A stretch of 13,389 nt of DNA from Aquificaceae bacterium (lineage in GTDB: Bacteria > Aquificota > Aquificia > Aquificales > Aquificaceae). How positions within the stretch are numbered: the stretch's first letter is position 1; each line of letters opens with the position of its first letter. The translations under genes and the position numbers were made by a program. Below are positions 1-5,621 of this stretch, piece after piece. The DNA lies in NCBI GenBank assembly GCA_025057245.1, contig JANWYC010000012.1, positions 1 to 13,389 of the forward strand, given 5' to 3'. The notes below the pieces were generated by a model. The model searched no databases. It worked only from the letters and a program-made list of their open reading frames with translations, and was not told the DNA's origin.

Positions 1-185
1 TGAAGGTATTAGCCCAGTATGCGGTTATGGGACCCTACGACTTTGTTAACATCTTAGAAGCACCAGACAACGATAGCATAGTAAAGATGGCTATTGAGTT
101 GGGTTCAAGGGGAACTATAAGAACCCTTACCATGCCTGCCATTGATGTAGACCAGCTGGTAAAAGACCTAAAAGAGCTTGGTTGA
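1..185 (+). CDS. GYD-domain protein, C-terminal part
   Basis: This is the 3' end of a gene cut by the window edge. The open frame runs from base 3 to a TGA at 183-185, giving about 60 residues. The fragment contains MGPYDFVNILEAPDND, then IELGSRGTIRTLTMPAID. This matches the pattern of the GYD family: G-(Y/P)YD, an EAPD turn, an xxLGS-G-xRT strand and a closing 'T..A' strand. GYD proteins are small alpha/beta barrel-type proteins of about 90-100 residues with no well-defined biochemical role. The next gene begins 3 bp after the stop, so the two are probably co-transcribed. The N-terminus, start codon and promoter lie outside the window. The family assignment is fairly secure; the function is unknown. 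Confidence 0.75.
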   Translation, partial: KVLAQYAVMGPYDFVNILEAPDNDSIVKMAIELGSRGTIRTLTMPAIDVDQLVKDLKELG

Positions 186-188
186 TTT

Positions 189-536
189 ATGCTACATACC
201 CTGAGAGCCTTTGTGAGTATAACAACTAAATACACGGACTTAAAGTGGGCGAAGACCAGAGAAGACCTGATAAGCAAGAGTATAAAGGTTCTCAGGGCTT
301 TCAAAGAAGGTAAGAGCTTGGAGGAGGTTATAAACTCCAAGGACTTATCCCAAGAGGTGGAAGATTCCCTTGAGTTTATGCACCAGTTTGTGAGAGAGCA
401 TCCAGAGGAAGTGGAAAGGCTAACACATCTCTTAAGCATGTTTATAAAATCGCCCGCACCGTGTAAAATAAGACTTATAAACTTTGCGGAGGCACTGCTT
501 GAGGATAGGAGACATTCTGAGGCAGGGAACTTTTAG
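189..536 (+). CDS. Small helical protein of unknown function
   Basis: I do not recognise this 115-residue protein. It begins with ATG only 3 bp after the stop of the GYD gene. The sequence is charged and looks almost entirely alpha-helical, with heptad-like stretches around residues 24-60 and 55-85. It has no signal peptide, no long hydrophobic segment, one cysteine (in SPAPCK) and no visible metal-binding cluster. No strong Shine-Dalgarno precedes the ATG, so translation may be coupled to the upstream gene. Its last 38 bases overlap the preferred metF start, and the GGAGG ribosome site of metF lies inside its coding sequence. The uninterrupted frame and operon position support a real gene. 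A role near folate/methionine metabolism or tRNA thiolation is only a guess from context. Confidence 0.6.
   Translation: MLHTLRAFVSITTKYTDLKWAKTREDLISKSIKVLRAFKEGKSLEEVINSKDLSQEVEDSLEFMHQFVREHPEEVERLTHLLSMFIKSPAPCKIRLINFAEALLEDRRHSEAGNF
488..492 (+). promoter_or_regulatory. Ribosome binding site fixing the metF start
   Basis: GGAGG at 488-492 lies 6 nt before a TTG at 499-501, which opens the protein with [10 protein letters not shown], a typical MetF amino-terminus. The earlier in-frame TTG at 484 would put this same GGAGG inside the coding sequence and add five residues that do not look like the family. The site therefore decides the start at 499. Confidence 0.7.
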
Positions 537-1380
537 TCTTTCCTTTGAGTTCTTTCCGCCAAAGACACCGGAAGGAGAAGAGGAGCTTTTTCAGACCATA
601 AAGAACCTACAAGAGCTTAAGCCTACCTTTGTCTCCGTTACTTACGGGGCGGGAGGAAGCACCAGAGACAGAACAAAAAGAGTGGTAAAAAGAATACACC
701 AGCAAACAGACATAAGAACTATGGTGCATCTTACCTGCATCGCTCATAGCAAGGAGGAAATAACCCAGATAGTCGAAGAATACAAAAGCATAGGTATAAG
801 GAACATACTTGCTTTAAGGGGCGATAGACCAGCTGGGAGCTTCAATCCACCCGAAGATGCCTGCACCTATGCCTACCAGTTGGTGAGTCTTATAAGAGAG
901 AGATTTGGAGACTGGTTTTCCATAGGCGTGGCTTCTTACCCGGAGGGTCATCCCGAGTCTCCCAACATGGAGTGGGAGATAAAGTATTTCAAAAAGAAGG
1001 TGGATGCGGGAGCGGACTTTTCCATTACTCAGATGTTTTTTGACAACCGCTATTACTACCAGTTTGTGGAGCTGTGCCAAAAGGCAGGCATTAACATACC
1101 CATAATACCGGGCATAATGCCTATTACCAACTTTGCGCAGGTGCGTAAGTTTGCCAGTATGTGCGGTGCGGACATACCCCAGCACCTTGTGGAGAAGCTT
1201 GAGCCATACGTGGATAATCCAGAAGAGACTCTTAAAATAGGCGTGGAGTTTGCCACAAGACAGTGTATTGAGCTTTTGGAAAGGGGCGTGCCAGGGCTAC
1301 ACTTTTACACTCTCAACAGGTCAAAGGCTACCCTTTTGGTCTACGATAACATAAAGAGCTACATAAGGCGTGAAGGTTAG
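499..1380 (+). CDS. metF: Methylenetetrahydrofolate reductase (MetF)
   Basis: This cytoplasmic flavoenzyme reduces 5,10-methylene-THF to 5-methyl-THF, the methyl donor for methionine. From the TTG at 499 the protein has 293 residues, the usual bacterial length. It shows the (beta/alpha)8 MetF landmarks in order: FEFFPPK with the catalytic Glu (E17); [15 protein letters not shown] (46-59); HLTC (77-80); ALRGD with the flavin-contacting Asp (D109); [12 protein letters not shown] (143-154); TQMFFD (177-182); PGIMPI (204-209); and GLHFYTLNR near the C-terminus. It has no C-terminal regulatory domain, as expected for the bacterial form. It overlaps the upstream small gene by 38 bp and the following ttuB-like gene by 11 bp, which suggests translational coupling. 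I see nothing missing. The identification is secure; the exact start is likely but not proven. Confidence 0.95.
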   Translation: MRIGDILRQGTFSLSFEFFPPKTPEGEEELFQTIKNLQELKPTFVSVTYGAGGSTRDRTKRVVKRIHQQTDIRTMVHLTCIAHSKEEITQIVEEYKSIGIRNILALRGDRPAGSFNPPEDACTYAYQLVSLIRERFGDWFSIGVASYPEGHPESPNMEWEIKYFKKKVDAGADFSITQMFFDNRYYYQFVELCQKAGINIPIIPGIMPITNFAQVRKFASMCGADIPQHLVEKLEPYVDNPEETLKIGVEFATRQCIELLERGVPGLHFYTLNRSKATLLVYDNIKSYIRREG

Positions 1381-1573
1381 AGTTTTCTACAAAGGAAGCT
1401 TAAAGGAGCTTGAGTTTGAAAAGGAAAAGGTCAGGGTTTCTGACCTGCTTATGGCTATGGGGCTTTCCCCAGAGTATGCCTTCGTAGTAAGAGGTGAGGA
1501 TATACTGCCAGAGGGTGAGCTTATAAAAGACGGTGAGGAGCTAAGAGTAATAAATGCCATCTCTGGCGGCTAA
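1370..1573 (+). CDS. ttuB: Ubiquitin-like sulfur carrier protein (TtuB/ThiS/MoaD family)
   Basis: This is a 67-residue beta-grasp protein starting at a GTG that overlaps the end of metF by 11 bp. It has the ThiS/MoaD pattern: a first beta-hairpin ([14 protein letters not shown]), a helix ([10 protein letters not shown]), the [11 protein letters not shown] strand-turn, and a C-terminal INAISGG. The terminal Gly-Gly is the residue pair that is adenylated and turned into a thiocarboxylate in this family. The ending AISGG followed directly by ttuA points to TtuB, the sulfur donor for TtuA in tRNA 2-thiolation, rather than to ThiS or MoaD. No thiamine or molybdopterin genes adjoin it. In Thermus, TtuB is activated by the E1-like TtuC, which is not in this window. 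A dual role in thiamine synthesis or protein conjugation cannot be excluded. Confidence 0.85.
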   Translation: MKVRVFYKGSLKELEFEKEKVRVSDLLMAMGLSPEYAFVVRGEDILPEGELIKDGEELRVINAISGG

Positions 1574-1590
1574 GGTTATCTTTAACACAC

Positions 1591-2508
1591 ATGAGAAAGT
1601 GCTACAAGTGTGGACAGAAGGCTACAGTATACCTTCCACAGCATCGCATAGCTTTTTGTAAAGAGCATTACATAGAGTGGTATCTGAAGAGAGTGGAAGA
1701 GACTATAAAAGAGTTCAGAATGTTTGGCAAAGGGGACAGGGTGCTGGTGGCGGTATCTGGGGGTAAAGACAGCCTATCTTTGTGGGATGCTCTCTATAGG
1801 CTTGGCTACGATGCGGACGGTTTTTACATAAATCTGGGCATAGGTGAATACTCTAAAAGGTCTCAGCTCGCTTGTGAAAAATTTGCCAACCAGAGGGGTT
1901 TGGTCTTACATGTCTTTGAGCTGGAAAAAGCGGTAGCCTCCGTGCCCGCACTAAAGGAGCTGGAGAACAGACCTGCCTGTTCCTTCTGTGGTCAGCTAAA
2001 AAGGTATTACACGAACAAGTTTGCAAAAGAGAGAGGTTATAAGGTGGTTGCCACTGGACACAACTTGGACGACGAGACTGCGGTTTTGCTCTCAAATGTT
2101 CTTTCTTGGCAGATGGACTATCTCTCAAGACAGTCTCCTGTGCTTTCCGAAGGTGAAGGCTTTGTGCGTAGGGTAAAGCCCCTGGTTAAGTTCTCCGAGA
2201 AGGAAAACGCCCTGTATGCCTTTCTGGCTAAGATTGAGTATGTGGAGGAGGAGTGCCCCTTCGCAGAAGGTGCCAGCTCCATAGAACATAAAAAGCTCTT
2301 GTCTTTGCTTGAGGAGAAAAGCCCAGGCACAAAGCTAAGATTTTACATGGACTTTCTCAGAAGGATGCGCCCCATGCTTAAGGCGGAGCAAGTAGCGTTG
2401 AGACCTTGTAGCCTGTGCGGTGAGCCTACCACTGGAGAAGTGTGTTCGGTTTGTAGGCTAAAAGAGAGAGTGGCTAAAGCCTCTTTATCATCCTCACCCA
2501 GTAGTTAA
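1591..2508 (+). CDS. ttuA: tRNA-5-methyluridine(54) 2-sulfurtransferase TtuA
   Basis: This is a 305-residue enzyme of the TtcA/TtuA group. It adenylates C2 of (ribo)thymidine 54 in the tRNA T-loop and replaces the oxygen with sulfur, giving s2T, a heat-stabilising modification. Visible elements in order are: an N-terminal zinc site, C4-x2-C7 with C23 and H26; the PP-loop SGGKDS at 56-61; GIGEYSKRS (83-91); C130 and C133 in ACSFCG, which with C222 in EECPF form the three-cysteine [4Fe-4S] site known in this family; the GHNLDDE signature (156-162); and a C-terminal zinc site, C273, C276, C285 and C288. All predicted ligands are present. It follows the sulfur carrier by 17 bp. The last 12 residues are serine-rich and their codons overlap the convergent GNAT gene by 35 bp. 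The N-terminal ATG lacks a close Shine-Dalgarno. Confidence 0.93.
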   Translation: MRKCYKCGQKATVYLPQHRIAFCKEHYIEWYLKRVEETIKEFRMFGKGDRVLVAVSGGKDSLSLWDALYRLGYDADGFYINLGIGEYSKRSQLACEKFANQRGLVLHVFELEKAVASVPALKELENRPACSFCGQLKRYYTNKFAKERGYKVVATGHNLDDETAVLLSNVLSWQMDYLSRQSPVLSEGEGFVRRVKPLVKFSEKENALYAFLAKIEYVEEECPFAEGASSIEHKKLLSLLEEKSPGTKLRFYMDFLRRMRPMLKAEQVALRPCSLCGEPTTGEVCSVCRLKERVAKASLSSSPSS

Positions 2509-2932
2509 ACCTGTCCCTCTCCTCAAAACCCAGCTTTTTGTAGAAGTTCATAGCTTCTGTGTTCTCGTCGCCTACCCAGAGCTCCGCCTTTTCAAGACCT
2601 TTTTCTCTAAAATACTCAAAGACCTTTTCCACAAGACTTCTACCGATGCCTCTTCTTCTGAACTCTGGCAAGACAACCAGTTCGTGTATTGCTCCGACCA
2701 CACCGCCCTCTCTTTTACTAAACCATCTTCCATCGCCCGCCACAAAACCCACAGAACGACCGCCATCCTCCGCAACCCACATGCCATCCGCATCCCTTCT
2801 AAAGAGCCAGTTCATATAAGCCTGCGCATCCTCGGGATGGGTGTAAGCGTACTCTTCCAAGCCTTTGTAGCCCTGCAGGTAGAGTTCAACGAGGGTTTGT
2901 ATGTCCTTTTCATCCGCCTTACGAAGTTTCAT
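2474..2932 (-). CDS. GNAT-family N-acetyltransferase
   Basis: This 152-residue protein has a single GNAT fold, predicted to transfer an acyl group from acetyl-CoA to an amine. Evidence: an N-terminal strand-helix (MKLRKADEKDIQTLVELY); a strand VGFVAG at 61-66; motif A, ELVVLPEFRRRGIGRSLV, with the CoA-pyrophosphate loop RRRGIG at 92-97; a LWVGDEN strand (118-124); and the motif B ending NTEAMNFYKKLGF (124-136). The substrate cannot be read from the sequence. A RimI-like role is possible but not supported by context. It is the last gene of the minus-strand operon. Its ATG overlaps the lolA stop as ATGA, so it is likely translationally coupled. Its 3' end runs 35 bp into the end of ttuA on the opposite strand. 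Confidence 0.88.
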   Translation of the reverse strand: MKLRKADEKDIQTLVELYLQGYKGLEEYAYTHPEDAQAYMNWLFRRDADGMWVAEDGGRSVGFVAGDGRWFSKREGGVVGAIHELVVLPEFRRRGIGRSLVEKVFEYFREKGLEKAELWVGDENTEAMNFYKKLGFEERDRFNYWVRMIKRL

Positions 2933-3534
2933 GGTCTCATAAGTTTTGCGCCTTCTGGCACCCTGACCCTGAAGAGGTTCTCCGAAGGTGTAAAGTTGGT
3001 AAACATGTTTAAAAACTGTATTGTGGTAACTATGCCCTCCTTTTCCTCCACCTTTATGCTTCTTATGTCTCCCTTTGGTGTGACCTCCACAAACACCCTT
3101 GAAAAGTAGTCATCTTTTACCTTAGGCTTGAATATGAATGTCTTACCTCTTGAGCTTTCCATATCCCCTATTAGCTGAAAGACCTCTGATATGGGTCTGG
3201 AAAGTAGGAACAGAGCTTCCACCACTGGTGATGTGTTTTTCTGAATAGGTTCTATGAAAGCGGTTTTATCTTTGTGAAAGTAAACCATGACCTGAGAGCC
3301 GTCAGAGACTATAAGGCTTTTATCTGGTTGTTCGTACTCTATTCTAAACTTACCCCCCTTTTGAGCGTAGAAGACGCCTTTTGACACATCTGGTTTTGAT
3401 TGCCACGGATACTGAACACTTTGAACAAAGACCACCTTTACCGTTCTTATCTCTTCTATCCTTCTCTGAAACTCCTCATGGCTCTGGGAAAAGGCAAGGT
3501 AAAGCGAAAAGAAAAGCACGATAAAGAACCTCAT
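2929..3534 (-). CDS. lolA: LolA-like periplasmic lipoprotein carrier
   Basis: This 201-residue protein has a short signal peptide: MR, a hydrophobic stretch from F3 to about F15, and an A-F-S/Q cleavage site after residue 16. It is therefore probably periplasmic. The mature part fits the LolA/LolB-like half-barrel: an early VVFVQSVQYPWQSKPDVSKG strand pair; GKFRIEYEQPDKSLIVSDG, the family's hallmark 'FR.eY..P....ivsdG' block; VMVYFHKDKT; and a C-terminal FTPSENLFRVRVPEGAKL ('F...P.g..v'). LolA ferries lipoproteins from the LolCDE exporter to the outer membrane. Both junctions are 4-bp ATGA overlaps, with the M28-like gene upstream and the GNAT gene downstream. LspA, which acts earlier in lipoprotein maturation, is in the other operon of this window. 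The family call is good; LolA versus a LolA-fold relative is less certain. Confidence 0.82.
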   Translation of the reverse strand: MRFFIVLFFSLYLAFSQSHEEFQRRIEEIRTVKVVFVQSVQYPWQSKPDVSKGVFYAQKGGKFRIEYEQPDKSLIVSDGSQVMVYFHKDKTAFIEPIQKNTSPVVEALFLLSRPISEVFQLIGDMESSRGKTFIFKPKVKDDYFSRVFVEVTPKGDIRSIKVEEKEGIVTTIQFLNMFTNFTPSENLFRVRVPEGAKLMRP

Positions 3535-4616
3535 AGCTTGTGAAACCTCCTTAGAAAGGATAGTATAACCTCATACCAGATTACCACGCTGTCCCAGTTT
3601 ATGGCATCGTAATTATCATACACGGTGCGCGTTATGGTTAAGGGATGTGAACTTAGGTATAATGTCTGGACGCCTTTTTCCTTAAAAGGGATATGGTCTC
3701 CATCCCTGTCCCTTGCCCTACAGAAGCTTACGTTAAACTTCAGGTCCTCCGCATGCCTGTAAAAGAGGTCGTTTATTCTCTCACCGTTATACCCCCACCC
3801 ATCCTCGTATATGACGCAAGGGTTATGCCAGCCAACACCCTCAAGGTTTATACAGTAGAAGACGTGTTTTGGGTTCTTACTTAGATGGAACTTTGCACCC
3901 TCCATACCTATCTCCCTACCGTCAGTTATGAGAAACCTAAGTCTGTAAGGTGCGTTGTAATTGTTCTTCAGCTCTTGATAGAGAAATATGAGCAGTAGAA
4001 AACTCACGCCGTTGCCCAAAACTCCGTAAACTTCTTGAACTGTATCCATGTGAGCTATTAGGTAAACTATGGGTCCTCTACCTATCTCCATAAGCAGGTT
4101 TGCACCACGCAGAGAAGCGTCCACAGAGCTTACATGGATTTTAGCCTTAAAGTCCGCCACCTTGTGCAGGTCCCCTCCATCTATACTGAGTATGGGTATG
4201 GAAACACCTAAGTAGTTTCCGTAGATGTGTCCTCTGACCGCATTCTCACCCCTGTAGGTGACTATGGCTATCGCACCCCTCTCCTGCGCCTGCAGTGCCT
4301 TTTCTCTTGTAAGGTCTGGGATAAGAGCTATATCTCCTTCTATGTAGTCTTCCTTTATGTAGGCTTCCTTCTCAATTTCCTTACTACCTAAATACGCTAC
4401 CGCTTTGACCCTTCCTTCTTTAACATCTATCCACGCCTGTTTGGGTATTGGTCGGTTAACGGTAAAGACTTCTTTCGTATAAGCGCAGGAAAACTGCTCA
4501 AGCAAAGACTCTATTTCATAGTGCGCTCTTTTGTGTCCCTCAGTCCCCATTAACCTGTTGTATCCAAAAATTCTGTAAGCTACTTCCTTAAATAATTCCA
4601 ACCTATCACTTTTCAT
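3531..4616 (-). CDS. M28-peptidase-like protein with PA-type insert, probably inactive
   Basis: This 361-residue protein has no signal peptide and is presumably cytoplasmic. The start resembles M28 aminopeptidases (YNRLMGTEGHKRAHYEIESLLEQF, where relatives have 'R..GS.g...A'). A PA-type segment follows at about 90-165 (GDIALIPDLTREKALQAQ, then GAIAIVTY). The peptidase core starts at about 170, with GPIVYLIAHMDTV. The zinc ligands H189 and E259 (NLE) and the second Glu of the 'EE' pair (E235) are present, as is DHIPF at 307-311. By motif alignment, however, the bridging Asp is glycine (G201 in GVLGNG), the general-base Glu is arginine (R234 in TDGREIG) and the last zinc His appears to be arginine (R330). 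It is thus probably a non-catalytic or repurposed M28 fold. It overlaps ilvE by 11 bp and lolA by 4 bp. The function is unknown. Confidence 0.8.
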   Translation of the reverse strand: MKSDRLELFKEVAYRIFGYNRLMGTEGHKRAHYEIESLLEQFSCAYTKEVFTVNRPIPKQAWIDVKEGRVKAVAYLGSKEIEKEAYIKEDYIEGDIALIPDLTREKALQAQERGAIAIVTYRGENAVRGHIYGNYLGVSIPILSIDGGDLHKVADFKAKIHVSSVDASLRGANLLMEIGRGPIVYLIAHMDTVQEVYGVLGNGVSFLLLIFLYQELKNNYNAPYRLRFLITDGREIGMEGAKFHLSKNPKHVFYCINLEGVGWHNPCVIYEDGWGYNGERINDLFYRHAEDLKFNVSFCRARDRDGDHIPFKEKGVQTLYLSSHPLTITRTVYDNYDAINWDSVVIWYEVILSFLRRFHKL

Positions 4617-5523
4617 AAACTGGTATGAGCCAGCCCATATACCTATCTACCATGCCCCTTACCGCACGGAAGTAGAGCTCCTGAAGTTCTTTCGTAATCT
4701 TTCCTATCTGACCGTCTCCCACCTTTCTGTTGTCCACCTCTACCACGGGCGTAATCTCAGCGGCAGTTCCTGTCATAAATATCTCATCCGCGTAGTATAA
4801 TTCACTTCTGGCTATTGGTCTCTCCTCCACTTCCACTATAAGCTCGTTTTTGAGCAGTTTCTTTACCGCACTTCTGGTAATGCCCTCAAGGATGTGCTCC
4901 GAGTAGGCTGGCGTTATAACCTTCCCATCCCTAACTATAAATATGTTTTCTCCAGAACCTTCGGAGACGAAGCCGTTCTGGTTTAGCATAATAGCCTCGT
5001 CGTATCCAGATAGCAGAGCCTCTGTCTTTGCCAGAGCGCTGTTAACGTAAGCACCTGCCACCTTCCATCTGGAAGGTATGGAGTTATCGTCGTTCCTCCT
5101 CCACGAGGATACCTTTACTCTTATGCCCTTTGATGTATCCAAATACCTACCAAAGTTGTAAGTGTATATGGCTATCTCAGGCGTGTAGTCTATAAGTTTG
5201 GGTGTTAGCTTTAGGTCTTTGAAGTATACGATGGGTCTTATGTATACGTCCTCTCTAACTTGATTTCTCCTTAGCAATTCCACCGTGATATCTATTAGCT
5301 CTTCCACACCGTATGGGAGCTCCATAAACATGGACGCACAGTTTTTTATTAGTCTCTGATAATGTTCTCTGGCAAAGAGTATGTAGAGCTGTTCGTGTTT
5401 TTCGTTCCAATAGGCTCTTATGCCCTCAAAAACCGCAGTGCCGTAGTGAAGGGAGTTGGTTTTTATGTTTATCTTTGCCTCTTCTATGGGTGTAAACTTT
5501 CCCTCAAAAAATGCATATTCCAT
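4606..5523 (-). CDS. ilvE: Branched-chain amino acid aminotransferase
   Basis: This 305-residue fold-type IV PLP enzyme interconverts leucine, isoleucine and valine with their 2-oxo acids, using glutamate/2-oxoglutarate. Visible signatures: MEYAFFEGKFTPIEEAKI at the start; SLHYGTAVFEGIRAY (24-38); RPIVYF (96-101); SWRRNDDNSIPSRWKVAGAY with the PLP-binding Lys (K154); NSALAKTEAL (161-170); the GFVSEGSGENIF phosphate-binding block (184-195); GITRSAV (214-220); and EIFMTGTAAEITPV (247-260). The length and motifs favour IlvE over D-amino acid transaminase or aminodeoxychorismate lyase. It is the first gene of the minus-strand operon. A good promoter places the likely transcription start only a few bases before the ATG. 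Confidence 0.95.
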   Translation of the reverse strand: MEYAFFEGKFTPIEEAKINIKTNSLHYGTAVFEGIRAYWNEKHEQLYILFAREHYQRLIKNCASMFMELPYGVEELIDITVELLRRNQVREDVYIRPIVYFKDLKLTPKLIDYTPEIAIYTYNFGRYLDTSKGIRVKVSSWRRNDDNSIPSRWKVAGAYVNSALAKTEALLSGYDEAIMLNQNGFVSEGSGENIFIVRDGKVITPAYSEHILEGITRSAVKKLLKNELIVEVEERPIARSELYYADEIFMTGTAAEITPVVEVDNRKVGDGQIGKITKELQELYFRAVRGMVDRYMGWLIPVYEK

Positions 5524-5532
5524 AGCCCTAAG

Positions 5533-5561
5533 ATTATATTAAAAAAGCCCGCCTTATGCAA
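5533..5561 (-). promoter_or_regulatory. Sigma-70-type promoter of the ilvE operon
   Basis: On the minus strand a TTGCAT (-35, plus-strand 5556-5561) and a perfect TATAAT (-10, plus-strand 5533-5538) are separated by 17 bp. Only 9 bases (5524-5532) lie between the -10 box and the ilvE ATG. With a usual start site 6-8 nt after the -10, the mRNA would have a leader of about 1-3 nt. The only Shine-Dalgarno-like bases, AGGG, sit 2 nt from the ATG and would be too close to act. Confidence 0.65.
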
Positions 5562-5590
5562 TTAAGTTGCCACACGGTTTTCTTATTCTC

Positions 5591-5618
5591 AGGAGAAGAT
5601 ATGTCTTTCTTAGGCTAA
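5591..5618 (+). promoter_or_regulatory. Possible leader mini-ORF ahead of purL
   Basis: AGGAG at 5591-5595 is followed after 5 nt by ATG at 5601 and a five-codon frame (M-S-F-L-G) ending in TAA at 5616-5618. This frame is in register with purL, whose first ATG lies 3 nt after the stop (5622) and whose second ATG is at 5631. This is the best Shine-Dalgarno in the intergenic region, yet it does not lead directly into purL. It could give re-initiation or attenuation, or be chance. Confidence 0.3.
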
Positions 5619-5621
5619 AAT

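Noticed and set aside
484..498. Upstream TTG start for metF adding five residues (M-R-R-H-C)
   Set aside because: GGAGG at 488-492 would fall inside the coding sequence; TTG at 499 has ideal spacing and gives the family-like beginning MRIGDIL.
1370..1573. ThiS or MoaD as the identity of the small Gly-Gly protein
   Set aside because: It ends AISGG and lies directly before ttuA, with no thiamine or molybdopterin genes nearby, so TtuB is the better reading, though a shared role is possible.
2559..3109. Plus-strand open frames opposite the GNAT and lolA genes
   Set aside because: They are antisense to well-supported genes with clear family motifs, and their translations show no recognisable domain.
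3531..4616. Calling the M28-like gene an active aminopeptidase
   Set aside because: Three of the residues expected for metal binding and catalysis appear replaced (G201, R234, R330).
5541..5580. Rho-independent terminator near the run of A at 5541-5546
   Set aside because: The minus-strand GGCGGGC before TTTTTT has no complementary arm nearby, and the stretch is the spacer of the ilvE promoter. The nearby GCAA/TTGC pair is only 4 bp.
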